Assembly (NCBI GenBank): GCA_028564705.1
Contig: JAPXFQ010000494.1
Location: 2,976,001-3,040,000, forward strand
Direction: 5' to 3'
Length of the DNA: 64,000 bases
From: Apricaphanius iberus
Lineage: Eukaryota > Chordata > Actinopteri > Cyprinodontiformes > Aphaniidae
The notes under the pieces: model-generated
Seen by the model: only the letters and a program-made list of their open reading frames with translations
What the model was told of the DNA's origin: nothing
Databases searched by the model: none
Shown here: positions 10,701-22,850 of the stretch, one piece after another
How the letters are laid out: the number at the start of each line of letters is the position of its first letter
Numbering within the stretch: position 1 is the stretch's first letter
Program-made: the position numbers and the translations under genes

Positions 10701-13205
10701 GCAAACTTAAAACATAAATTTTTTGGCTTTCATCTTGCCTGCTTGTCAACTACTAGTACTTCTGGTAATACATTTTCCAACCTTAGCTGTGGACCCGGCC
10801 AGCTCCTTCAGAATTATGCTCCAAGTTATACTTGGGTTTTATTTGTAAATTTCTCCCGTCATATTTTAGCTGAGGGAGAAGAGACCAATAGGAGCAGATT
10901 GTCACAACAAAGAGGTCTTCATACGATGAGGGAGATGCTCATTTTAGAGGCACTGTTGAAAAATCTAAATCATGTAATCCTGCGAGACCGTGTACGACTC
11001 AGACAAAGGCACAATGGCGACAGGACTCATCTCACCCAGGACATTTACAATCAAGGCCAAATTAAGTGTGGCATAAATTAGCCATAGATAACATAAACTA
11101 GCGCACAGGGGATGGAGAAGGGATATGATGTACACCACTCAAGAGGATATGATACATGTCTTTTCAATTAAGGGTTTCAACAATGTCAAAGCTTGGCTTT
11201 AAAATAGGCTGTAATAAAAGAACTAATTTGAATATTTGTGCCATTCTCTGAAGATATTAGTATGAGGAATACCCTGTTAAAAACGGAGAAGAAACACTGT
11301 AAAAACCAATGCACTTCTAATTGCTGGCATGTTTGTTTCCCTTTACACGACCCATGACAGTAAAATTAGGTTAAAAAGCAAACAAACCAAAAGAAAAAGC
11401 TGAAAAGGCATTACAGTGTGCTCCAGGAGGAGGTGGAGACGTGCTAGGAATGCTCAGATACAAATTTATCTGTGAGCAACTTGGAATAACACAGGGGCTG
11501 GTTGTAATCCCAACACTACGCTGTGCTGCACTGTCAAGCAGCTAATAAAAATAGGCTGGTGGCAGATCAAGTCTGTGATTCAAATACATTCAAAGCCTTT
11601 CTTAACTGAACTGCAGAAATCCCATTCTCTCTCATTTTTTGACCCACCTCTCCCCTCCGTTTTTCTCCCTCTCCCCGCCTGCTTTCCAATGGTTGTCTAC
11701 ACGCCTCTCCCCACTCTCGCTTCATCTCTCCATATCTCCTCTTGCAGTATCATCGCTAAATCTATTTGGAACTGCCGCTGGGAGCAATTGACCAAAAATG
11801 GGTTTGTGCACATTTTGAAAACAACAACTGTCATAAAAACACAAAGGTTCAGCACAAAGAAGTGGTTAAATATCCATCTGTCTGGCCACTGGTACCCCCT
11901 CAGGCATCCCCAGCTAGGGAAACTGTTGAGTTGGAACGACATCAGAGCAGCCCACCTATTGTACTGTAGCTTTGCTTTAGCATTGTGTATACTGCAAAAA
12001 TCAATTCCTTGTCTGTCTGGGACTGGTATTTGTGCTACACATTCTATTACCAAATTCTGTCCATACAGACAGCAAGCTAGGGTGACCAGCATGTACAAAT
12101 GTACTACTATCACAATAACAATACCTCAGAACCACCCGCAGAACAGCTGCGCCCAGAGAGACATCGCACTTTCTCCTTTTGACGAATCAAGCCGTGGGCA
12201 TGGCACCATGTGACAGTGCTGCTTCCATTTGTTGGAGTGAGATAATGTGACTTCAGCTAAAGCCTTCTGAACCTCAAAGAGCACGTTCATCTCCATGACT
12301 TTGAATTCATTACCCATCAAAGATAAGTCTCCTTTTCACACACGGAGCTCTATTTGTCAGTGTCACCACACAAAAGAAAGGGGAAACTTATTCATGCCAA
12401 ACATGCCTCCAGTTCAACTTTTGGTTGCCCCTTTGAGCACTGTTTTTAATTAAAAGAGCCACCCTTTTTCACTTTCTCCTCACCCTCTCTTTCGTAAAGG
12501 AATGTCTCTCTGATACTATTTTTTCAGAGCTTTGAAATAGTTATGATAACATATCTTTCAATTACGGTTTCATTGTGGCTACCATCTGGTTGTCATTCAA
12601 CTCCTCTACCTACCTCAAGCAACAGTACACCTGCTAAAGGGTAGAAGCGATGGGTCTGCATAAAAAATGGCTCTCATAGTCACCACAGCACACACACTGG
12701 AAGGAGAAGGGATACCAGTAGCTGTTTTATCTCCACGCAAAGAAAAAGGCACCACCCGGAGAGACGCTGTGAGGTGGAGGCAGATGGGGGGGGAAGACGG
12801 CAGACGAGTTGAACACTATGTGAAGGGGACGGCTCGCACCCAATTCCCTTCATCCCAAACTTCTGCTGCTTCCTTCTTCACACTGACAGGCGGCTAGATT
12901 GAGGGCTAAGATTAGCAGCCACTTTCTCACAGAAGGCCAGGGAGATACAGTATTGAGAATGAATGGCCACATCATGTTGTCAATGTCGTAACCTTGGCAA
13001 CAGACGGGGAGTACTATTTTCATCACCATCACTGGTCACCAGGACGGTCGGGCAAGACACACCGAATCATCTCTAGTCATTGTCTGGATTGCTCATAGCG
13101 ACTTCTGTAATAAAAACTATTGATAATGTTTTCATTAGAGGCATCATTCATTTACATTGATTTAATTGAAGCAGTAAAAGAAAAAAAATGTTACTTGGTT
13201 AGAAA
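10701..13205. other. Unassigned non-coding DNA
   Basis: The longest open frame (11575-12213, plus, 212 codons) starts in a pyrimidine-rich stretch, overlaps a 138-codon frame on the other strand and shows no domain, so it is not called a gene. No repeats were recognised. Confidence 0.45.
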
Positions 13206-13300
13206 TAGAGCTGCACAATATATTGATTTGGGCCTGTCACTGCAATATGAATGTGAACAAAATCATGACAACAAAGGATTGCTTTGAAGCAATATTTGGT
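13206..13300 (+). repeat. hAT terminal fragment (tagagctgcacaata)
   Basis: The sequence tagagctgcacaatatattg resembles the terminus of fish hAT elements starting TAGGGCTGCACRAT; the 54.9-kb element starts with nearly the same bases. No matching right end was found, so this is a truncated copy. Confidence 0.4.
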
Positions 13301-15261
13301 AGGTTGATATATTTCAAGTCTCATATAATCGCTTCCTGGACGCCAATAATGTATTTGGCCAGTTGGGCGGACCTTCTCTGCTGTTGCTGTGCACACGGAC
13401 ACAGATTTTATTGACCAAGATGGTAAAGCTCACAGAAATGAGTGGGAACACTGTGATAAGGAAATAATGTTGTGCCAGCCAAGATGGGACTTACTGAGAG
13501 TAGAATTATAAAGTTATTTATTTTTCCTTTAAGACCATTAGTTATAAATGTCCCTTCTAAATATTTTTTGTACTGTTCTTTTTGCCAGATTGATCAGAAA
13601 GAAAACAATACATAAAATAATTAACAAAGAATAATTATTTGCAAGAGTTTGAATTTATTGGGGATTCTCTCTAATCCACAAATGCTCAAATGTGTAAAGT
13701 GATGGTGTGAGAAATAAAGTTGGTTAGGGAGTGTTTATCCAAATAAAAACAATGGCTAAAACAAAAAATTACACTGCAATTAACACCAGTAATGAGGGTG
13801 CATACATTTCTCAGTGGAATTGTATCTTGTGTATGCCCCATGACAAACCATAAAAAAATTATTAAAAAAAACATAGCTCAAATGAGGACAGTAACAGCTC
13901 ACTGGTTTCTTATGCAATGTGTCAAAGAGTTGTCAGCAATTATGCTACAACACAAGAATCAACCAGAGTGATCACCAATAAACTCCTCCATAAATCCTAC
14001 TGCAGAAATTCACAGAATATATGCTATCTGTAAATTTAACAATACGTCCTTTTTTAACCACAGTTACTTCCCAACTTGTAACATTAATTGAATCTCATGT
14101 ATCACAATACAAGAGCTCAGTAAACCAAGACAGCATGCTGGGAATGGGAAGTATTTGATGTCATGCATTACATTGTATAACTTTGGCTCATCTTTGATAT
14201 TAGTAATCATCCAGCAATGCTGCCACGATTCCAGAAATAAACCTACAGGAGTTCAAATTACTTTGAAATATTGACTTATCTCCTGCTACACAACAGAACT
14301 CAGAAAGCTTAACATGCTAGACTATGGAAGTTTGCATTATCAAGGTCAAACTGGCACACAGGTTGGTGTGAAATCATCTGTTTGTGTTGCATGAACTAAT
14401 TTCTAATTTGCTTCTTCCCAGTGATTGTTTTGCGTGCAGAGTGAAGTCAAAGCGCTGTATTAAAATCTAATCTTCAAACACCAACCTGGCTTCCACTGAT
14501 CAGCTACAGGCTATTCATCACTGCTATTACCTCACCACACATTTTTATCCTTTCCTCCTCCGGTGCTGCTGGCCAGCTTTGCTCTCTCTCTGTCTCCATC
14601 TGACTGACCTCACCTCTCTCCCTCTCAGTCCCCGTTTTGATTTACAACCTCCTGTTCACCTCATTGCTCACTTTTCCTTGCATCTCTTCGTCAATTCATT
14701 CATTTTATTTTCAATCCCAGAGCACTTGCTTTTTTTTCTTCCCCATCTGAGAATGCATCTTGTATTACTTCCATTAACATCATTAGAATCTAAGGATTAC
14801 ATATTGGACCACCTGCTGTTCAAAAGCTATTAAGAGATGTTTGAAGATCAGGTGCAACTAGATCTCATGGCATGAGATCTGGTGATTTGAAAATGCTATG
14901 AAGTTTCACTCTCAAAGTAAAATCTGCCTTTTAAATCTCCACCCAACCTGATAAGGTAGATCTAAGCTAATATTATAAGAAATGAATGTAAGGGTGACTG
15001 TGAATCTGTGTTGGAGACTCTTAATTTGAAAAATAAAAGAAAGTAATTATTTAGCATACAAAGGTATAACCACAATTACCAGACAATGTACTGTTAACAG
15101 AAGAGACAGCATCTGTGTCCCAAAAATGTATATGCTTTGATGTTAAATATGTGTCTCACCAAAACAAAAAAAGACTTGCCATTATCCATAGTGCAGCCAG
15201 TACTCTAAGGGACAAATACTTTTTTTGCGGGGGACATGTCAACTTAACGTAATTCATTACA
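13301..15261. other. Unassigned non-coding DNA
   Basis: No supported gene. The 14400-14830 part is more balanced in composition and free of recognised repeats, with a pyrimidine-rich run near 14580-14720. Confidence 0.45.
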
Positions 15262-15610
15262 TATGGGGTGAGAGATTAAGAACCCCAATTGTGAAGTGCA
15301 TGAGTGGGAGTATAATGCTGGGAAGAGGAATTGTTGTGGGAGGGACTGGTACTCTTCAAAAACAGATGCTATCACGAGGAGAGTTTTTTGGGAAAATATG
15401 GGAGCAGAATGATCCAGACATCAGTCAGGAGGTTAGAGCCTAGGCACAAATACATCTCTATATTGACCTTAACTGCACCACCAAATTTGTCAGTTTTTTG
15501 ATTGGCCATACAGTTCTGCTTTCAGACTCCACAGTTGAAAGACATTGTGCCAGGCAGGGGGTCCACAAACCTGACATGACTGGCAAAATGATACCCTAAA
15601 CATTTGACCA
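15262..15610 (+). pseudogene. Tc1/mariner (Sleeping-Beauty-type) transposase relic
   Basis: In a plus-strand frame, 15292-15441 reads VKCMSGSIMLGRG then GGTGTLQKQMLSRGEFF and DISQEVRA. This aligns with the VKHGGGSIMLWG...GGTG core that follows the second catalytic Asp in Tc1-like transposases. The C-terminal part continues out of frame (gattggccat, then ctacaaacctgac-like sequence near 15570). Trp and Gly positions of the motif are mutated and stops follow, so the gene is dead. Both terminal inverted repeats are missing. Confidence 0.7.
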
Positions 15611-15756
15611 GGAACATACGGTTTAAAATGGTTAATGTATATAAATAATCTTTATAATCTTACATTTCAACTGTATTGCTACACACATTCTCAAAGATTA
15701 TCACTTCCCATCTTTGTTAGATTGATGTGAATGCTAACCATGCCATGTATTCTTGC

Positions 15757-16087
15757 TTAAAGGGATTGTGGAGGATTGTTTTCTTCTGGGTGGAACATCT
15801 ACACTATTGGTCGTCCTAATCGTCAATCAGACTAAGAGTCTGCGTGGGGATGCGCACTCTCACATGTTTATCTGTAGCACTACGCTATTATCTAACTATT
15901 AACTAACTTCACCACGGTAAATTTGCCATGTTATTTGGAAAAATGCATTTCAGATTACTGCTAGAATAATTTATCTACGTCCATATGGTAACTTTCACAG
16001 GGGGTTTCGTTGTAGTGACGTGAAGTCTAAAAGCGGAGAGGGTGGTTCTTTCCTGAAATTCGTAAAGATTTTCCACTATACCTTTAA
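15757..16087. mobile_element. TTAA-bounded MITE (piggyBac-like), 323 bp
   Basis: TTAA occurs at 15757-15760 and 16084-16087. The inner ends are inverted: left agggattgtggaggat; right in reverse complement aggtatagtggaaaat. A truncated relative lies inverted at 36045-36168 with the same terminal words (cctccacaat, ccacccagaagaaaa). There is no coding capacity. The right end lies inside a 13-bp duplication made by the foldback insertion next door. Confidence 0.65.
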
Positions 16088-16090
16088 GGG

Positions 16091-16454
16091 ATCTCAAGGA
16101 AATTTCAATCGAACGCAACTGGACTTGGTAAGTTGTCTTGGAAGACATTTCACCTCTTATCCAAGAGGCTTCATCAGTTCATGCTCGCCACTGACCAGGC
16201 TGGGACTGGTCCGACTAACCGGTGTGTTATTATGTCATTGGATACCATTGAGCACAAAGGATCCAATGACATAATCAGTCTTGGAAAAGCCCTCCAAGAG
16301 GTTAAATAGCTGAGTCTCCACTCCAGTTAGTTGGACCAGTCCCAGCCTGGTCAGCGGCAAGCATGAACTGATGAAGCCTCTTGGATAAGAGGTGAAACGT
16401 CTTCCGAGACAAATTACTAAGTCCAGTTGCGTTCGACTGAAATTTCCTTGAGAT
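16091..16454. mobile_element. Foldback element: 128-bp arms, nested loop hairpin
   Basis: Left arm 16091-16218 and right arm 16327-16454 are inverted copies, from atctcaaggaaatttc to gaaatttccttgagat, differing at scattered positions. Inside the loop a second perfect 15-bp inverted pair occurs (attatgtcattggat 16229-16243; atccaatgacataat 16261-16275). Near-identical 13-bp direct repeats acctttaagRgat lie at 16080-16092 and 16492-16504 and look like a target duplication around the arms plus about 37 bp of tail. The arm phrase ctgatgaagcctcttggat is familiar from other fish repeats. Class is unresolved; a Penelope-like or foldback origin is possible. Confidence 0.75.
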
Positions 16455-18649
16455 AACCATGACCTGGATGAAGGAGAATATTCACAGGCTCACCTTTAAG
16501 AGATGTTATGCCATGGAATTACAGTATATCCAAGGTTCCATCAAAAAATGTTAAAGAAAGTCTCTGTTGTGACTTCCTGTTTGCTACAAAAGTAATTTGA
16601 TGAATTACACAACCACAAATAACTGATAATGTTATTTGTGAATAATAACTCACAATTATGATTAACTTATAACTGATAATTATTATACTGATAATTATTA
16701 TTTTGTGCTTCTTTCAGAGATGGGTTAATATCAATACATGGGTGTTTTTAACGTCAGGTGTTGTTTTTCCGGGGTGGCTGCTCTTTTTTGTTGGAGTTGA
16801 ATTGGTCCAAATTCTTCCACAAAATAGATTGCATCAATTTCTCCTCTTCTTCATTTAAATCAATGCAGCACCCAACTACAAAATTCAAAAATATCTCACA
16901 TTAAATCATCACTTTGCTTAAACTATTTAAACATTATAAACCTTTGTGAGCTTAGGAATTGTTGCAGAGTATGACTTTATTAGGGCAAAAAAATTGCACA
17001 ACTGTATAATCTGGACGTATACCTCCAGTACACCTCCAAACAAATTGTTTGCTTCACTGGTATCTGACACATATTGCATAGTGTTATGGCCTAAAGATGC
17101 AGTAGCACACAGAAGCTGGTTTGTACCTGTATAACAATACTATGCTGTTCTGCTCTAGTGTTGCTGTGTGCATTGTCAGCAGGGGATCGCACTTTTTACT
17201 TTTTGAGTAACTTAAAAATAGCACCACTTCAGGGCAATTTAGCCGCAAGTGTTTTCCCTCTACTTCGTGTTGGCAACTGGAAATGCTCAAAAACAGGCTG
17301 ACTGCGGAATCTGGAGGATTAGGGAGATGACTCTTTGATCAGAGCTGGGTGAGCTCTGAGACGTTTTCTTTTTTTTATTCTTGCTCTCTCTTTCTCATTC
17401 CTCATTGTGTCTTTCTTCTCCTAGTTTTTATCTCTTCCTCTCCTACACCCTCCCCCTACCATTTCTTTAGCTATGCCCACCAGCACCCCAGAGCTCCCAG
17501 ACAGGAGATGGCAGTGTAACATAGTCGAGACAAATGGGTGTACGGAGGGTGAAGAGTGTACATCGGAGAGGGGGAGGCACGGGAATTGGGACAGCACATG
17601 AACAACACTTTTCTTGTACAGATGATATGAGGAATAAGTAATCCCCAGCCATTTCTGGTCTGACTCAGCAGTCATTTCTCTGTCTCCCCCACAGGAGATA
17701 AGTCTAAATGGAATCGCAGCATTAGAAGTGCTGCATAGCCAGGTTTCGTAAAACTCACAATACGCCTCTTTCTGCTATGACACAGATTTGTTTGCCTTTC
17801 TGCCTACCAAGAGGCCTGTGTTGGAGCCTGCTGCCCTTCCTTACATATCAGCGTGGGAGCGGTTCTCAGCCTGGCAGAGGTTGGTCTTAAGATGAGGTGG
17901 TTGCAGCAATTCCTCTGTCAAACTTTCATCTGATTCATCCATTGTATGGGGAATAAGTATTACTATCCACTGCTATGTAAGGGAAGAGAGCTATAGACTC
18001 ATGAGCAGTTACACAGACAGCAGCACATCTGTGTGCCGATGAAATATTCAGGAGTAAGACAGCTCTCAAGAGGAGCCTGAGCAAAAACTCCTCCACACTT
18101 CCTCCACTGGCGTTAATGATTTATCAATAACTGTACCCTCCCGCAGACTTGCCAGCAATTTTGGGTGCAGCTCATTAAAAACACCTGCCCGAAATGGGGA
18201 GGAACTCAACATCAAAAATAGATCTATACTAAATATAAGAGCGGCCACGAGTGGGCAGGACCTGCCCAAGCAGAAGCTTAACAGGCGGAGATAGAGAGAC
18301 TTAGCAGCCCCCTCTGCCCCTAACCACCCACTACCCCATTCCAACTGCAAAACATAGCCCACAGTGATGTAGGAGTTGCAGCCACTGAGCACAACATCCC
18401 ATACTTTTACCTGTAAAGTACACTCCACACACTTCTTTGGGGCTTTGAGTCAGAAATACTCAGAGAGATGGTAAGCCTAGGTGAGGTAAAGAGGAGTTTT
18501 CACATCGCAATTCTCCACTTCTCTGAAAAACTGGGTTTTACAATCAGATACCAGTTTTATTTATTCAAAACCCAACTTGTTTTTGACCATCCTTCTACAC
18601 CATTCACTGCTGTTTCAGTGTTTCTGTTTTGAAATTTATCTCTGCCAGC
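16455..18649. other. Unassigned non-coding DNA
   Basis: After the second target copy (16492-16504) nothing is assigned. A pyrimidine-rich run lies at about 17366-17460. Open frames here (for example minus 18066-18428) show no domain. Confidence 0.45.
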
Positions 18650-19530
18650 ATTAAAAATCTTGAGACTGAATTTATTCCACATTTTTGTTCTTGAAAATAG
18701 CTCAAACTAAGCGCGATTGAATGGAGAGTGTAGGGGAATTAATAAAGTATTCCACTCGTTTCTGAAATGTATTTAGGTCTAACTGAGACATTTTAACACA
18801 TAAAGGTTTTGACCTTAACCGTTTGATAGTAGCTCTGGCTGTTTTCTTAATGTTTTTGTCCTGCTGGAGGAAGCTTTCCCCTTGACTTTTGCTGCCAATT
18901 ACAGATAATTCTTAGCTTCCCATCAGCTTTGCATCAACAGCTACCATTACCCTATCGGAAAAAAGTATCCCCACATTATAAAACTTTCACCCTCAGGATT
19001 CACAGTGGGTCTGGTGAGTTAAAGGTGAGTGTTCGTTTTTTTTGTTCCATGCAGCATTTTGTATGTCATCCAACTAAAGGTAAACTTGTGTCCTATCTGA
19101 CCAGTGAAGTTTCTTTCTGACGTTTGCTAGACACCCTATATTTCTAATGGAAAAACCTCAATTGAGACTTCTAAATGATTTCTATGAACAGCTGTTTTCT
19201 TCTTTCAACTCTTTCGCAGGGGCTAGATTTGTCTAATAGCGGTCTTGTTGACAGAATCTACCACTCGAGCTATGGGTCTCCACACCTCCTTAAGAGCTAC
19301 CATTAGTCTCTTGGCTTCTCCTCGTATTAATTTTCTTCTTGCTCAGCTTGTTATTTTAGGTTTCTTGGTGGATTTACAGTTAAGACATACATTTTCTTTC
19401 TTGTTTAATAGACTGTACTGTGTTCTGTAAAATAAATAGCTTGGGTGAATGTTTATAACCTATTTCTGCTAGAAACGTCTCCTTAACTCGTGTGTTCATT
19501 GGTCCACATTTTTTGATTTCTTTGAGTAAA
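18650..19530 (-). pseudogene. Tc1/mariner transposase relic, long
   Basis: Three separated blocks match a minus-strand fish Tc1 transposase in the expected order: the C-terminal third (tagctctggctgttttctt and gtcctgctggaggaagc near 18830-18870), the catalytic core (18990-19115) and the N-terminal linker. The last reads ARRKLIRGEAKRLMVALKE on the minus strand near 19345-19285. All are broken by stops and indels. Terminal repeats were not located, so the limits are approximate. Confidence 0.65.
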
Positions 19531-21639
19531 TAAAAATCTAATGTCCTACTTAGTGTTTATTAAATTATATATCTATTGAAATTTGTGGTTTTAATGTAAC
19601 CAAATAGGAAAAAGTTCATTTGGTAATGCCTCTCTTTGATTTGAAAGTTTTATTTAAATTGATGCAGAATTTTTTGTTTTACTGTACCGTGTTATTGTGA
19701 TTACAGTAATAAATTAGGTAGTGATTCAAGAATCCTTCAGATTTCCATGGCAAAGACCGAGCATAACTGTATAGTATTAGCAACTCTTTAAAAGTCAATA
19801 GAAACATCAATACTAGATGGGGATACCCTCATTGGTTAGAGGAGTGTCCAGGTATAGCTTTGAGGAAGAGAATAAAAGTGCCTCATTGTAAAAGTGAATG
19901 TTGAAACTATAAAAGCAGTGGGTCGATTCACGGGGAGAATAAAGGGAGGGGCTTGCACAAAAAGTTCATAACCATAGAGGAAGCTTATTAACCTTGGTTG
20001 GTACTTTAAATGTCATTATTTTGAGCTGACACAACAAAAAGGCCTGGGAGAGCTGCTCTCTTAGCGATGCGCCATGTAAATCATTTTCACAAAAAGGAAA
20101 TTACTTCCCGGGGCCCAGTGTTATTAATCTAAATTCTCTGGTTAGTCAAATTGTTGCACGTAATAAATATGGAGCAGCTCATGATGCTCATCTGCTGTGA
20201 CATCCCATTCTCACCAAAACATTTTTTCCCCTCATTTTCTCTTTATTCATGTCTCGATGGCACTCCTGAAAGAGACAGCTCTACTAAACAGCTCTAACAC
20301 TGAGGGGTAGGATGGGTGGGAGGAGGACAGGGCTGCAAAGACACTCTGTCTCTCGCTCATCTTCTTATCTTTTGCTTATATGATGCCTGTCTTGGCTGGC
20401 TTCTCTCTCTTGCATATCTTCATCTATTCTCCATCTCAGATTGTCTAGCATGACGCCACACGCACACACACACACTGAAACATCTCCTCTACCCTCTAGC
20501 TGGCAGCTGCAGATCTGTTTGCCAATATAGAGCAGACCAGATAACTCACTATTCTGTCATATTAAAATAAGCATCCTTGACAGAGAGATCATTTGCATGC
20601 ACCCCATCACCAAATACCAAACTGTCTTGTGTTTTCCACAGAGGCTATGACATCAGAGTGGAGACAGCGAGACCCACAGACACATAAGAAGGGTGGATAA
20701 GGGGGGAAAAATGGGATTTGAGAAAAATGACACAGAGGGAGTAGTATCATACTCAAAGCTGAAAGAAAAGTCCCTCTTGCCAAAGAAACTGCAAAGATTA
20801 TGGTTCTAACCATGTTGTAAGATAAAAACTATTTGTCCAAAACAACATAAATGCCCCTTGATTTTGTGTCTTCAGGACTCTTAAGGATTGTGTCCGAGAC
20901 ACTTTTGGGTTATTCCTCATCGCATGAATGTGTGTGTACATATGTAAGTATGTGAGTGTTTATGTTCTGATTATGCAGGTATAATTGTGTGGAGGTGGGG
21001 AAAGTGGAGTCTCAAGGTCAGGGTGGTGTGGCTCATCAGTTCTAGCCTCTATCACTTTAATTAACTCCTCCGAGGGGCTCAGAAAAGGCCCTTGTTAAAA
21101 ATTCACCACAGTGGAGCTGACAACCATTGTACGAGCGGAAAGGGGCAACATGCAGCTTGCTAAAAATAACTCCTTAAAGCTCAGCACGTGACAACAGAGA
21201 TGGGCCATTATGTAATTTCAAGGCCATGATAAATTTGTGTCAACTTGGGCATTACATCCATTTACGGGCTACTAGTATCAAAACAGCATAAAATATTGCT
21301 GGTGTTTTACTTTATGTAAAGCAAATGAGTTACAAGGATGCATTACATCCAAGAGAATCTTCTCAGTAGCACCTACTCCTGTGCAGGCTAAAGCATGGTA
21401 AGCCAGTGTGTCATGTAGCGTAGTGTTACTTCTGGACAGGGCTTCTAACAGATCCGGTCGCTGTTTGCAAAAGCCACATATAGCACAGGAGACAATTTTG
21501 ACTCTAACAAGACCTTATTTGTGCACCTATATAATTTATTTTATGTTTTGAAAAAAACAACAACTTTTAGTTCAATCAAAACAACATATCTACAAAGCTT
21601 ATTTGTGAAGAATGAGTAATGCACTTGGGGTCTGCCTTA
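19531..21639. other. Repeat-poor block; possible conserved non-coding DNA
   Basis: No gene or transposon was recognised. Segments 20030-20200 and 21030-21290 are unusually balanced in composition and rich in homeodomain-type ATTA cores (for example ttaattaactcc, gggccattatgtaatttc). That is typical of vertebrate conserved non-coding elements but does not prove one. A short (CA)7 tract sits near 20462-20475. Confidence 0.3.
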
Positions 21640-21760
21640 GGTAAAGGTAAACTGTCACAAGTAGCTCTGCAAACCACTAATAACAATGGCAAAGATGCAA
21701 TAAAAACTGTGGGAGTAGCATTATGATGTGGGTTGGCTTTTATACAAATGGAACTTGAGT
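21640..21760 (+). repeat. Possible Tc1/mariner fragment
   Basis: The phrase gtgggagtagcattatgatgtggg near 21708 resembles the conserved GGSIMLWG-coding stretch of Tc1 transposases on the plus strand. The match is short and decayed, so this is tentative. Confidence 0.3.
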
Positions 21761-22378
21761 GTTTGTGAAAGCACTTAAATTATAAATAATTCTAAATATC
21801 AGTCACTTTTTACCCAAAGCCTTTAGATATCTAGTATAAATTCTAGAACTAAATCATGAGGTTTTCTTGACACAGGAGTTTGTATATCTTTCCAGTTCGG
21901 GATACCGAGGTTAGACAGAACGTTTTTGTTTTTTGTTGTTGTTGTTAATCCTTCTCAAATTCTAAGTAATTAATTATCTCAAAAAGGAATGAATTCTCTC
22001 ATTTTGCATTCTCTCAATCAGAGTAAATGTTTTCCACATCTCAAGCAGTGTTTCACATAATTTGGTTTTGCTGTAGAATCATCCCATTGAAGTTTAATTA
22101 ATCTAAGTATTAAAGATTATAAACAAAAGAGGATCAAATGCAGTCAAGCTTTTAGCACCAAAAGCATGTCACTTTAGTGCTTTTAATCCTGGTGGTTAGC
22201 CAGTGTTGTATTCTACTTTTTTGGGGCTATTTTATATACAGTCTCGTAGTACATATGTTTTAAAATATCTTTAGTAAGCATTCAGAAGGTAAAAGTCTGT
22301 TTATATTATTCATGGTTGTGAAACACATCCTTGACCAGTATTTTAATTGGGCACCTTTTGAGGAACATCAGAGCCTTG
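21761..22378. other. Unassigned AT-rich DNA
   Basis: Nothing is recognised beyond a short (TTG)n run near 21935-21948. Confidence 0.45.
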
Positions 22379-22850
22379 TGTATGTTGGGAGTATGTGTGA
22401 CCTTTGAGGACCTCTGAGACAAAGAGTTTTATTGCAGGCTGCAAAACCAGCTGCAAAACCAGGATGTCTGTAGATTAGAAAGTAGGGAGGAACCGGGACC
22501 ATAAAACCATAAAACTCAGAATGAACTTTTGACTTGGATCCAGGAGGAGGACACTTCCATCTTATGAATTCTGGACGGACCAGTGGTTGTCAAGACACTT
22601 TTTAAAAACGTTCTGATTGGAGCAGATTCCGAGGGAGAAGAGACGCCCAGATCCTGGCGAAGTTTTGGATGTGTATAAAAGTTATGACATGAAAACCATT
22701 CGTCGTCAGATGTTTATCTGGCCCAGAGAAAATGGGCATGTTTCTCTGTAAAACTGCATATCTGTTAATCTGTTTTAAATAAAACTGAGAACTGGGAATT
22801 GGCTCCTTGTCTCTGCTTTGAACATGCACTGAATTATTTTTTACAAAAAT
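22379..22850 (+). repeat. Possible solo LTR
   Basis: The block has the layout of a long terminal repeat: a TGT-type start candidate (tgttgggagtatgtgtg), a mixed-composition region, a TATA box tataaaa at 22674-22680, a poly(A) signal aataaa at 22778-22783 about 100 bp later, then a pyrimidine-rich ggctccttgtctctgctttg and an ACA end near 22850. The spacing fits U3-R-U5. No clear TSD, primer-binding site or gag/pol sequence flanks it, so a host promoter/terminator pair or another repeat remains possible. Confidence 0.4.

Noticed and set aside
11575..12213. 212-codon plus-strand frame as a gene
   Set aside because: No domain is recognised, it starts in a pyrimidine-rich run, a 138-codon frame lies on the opposite strand, and no promoter or splice context is visible.
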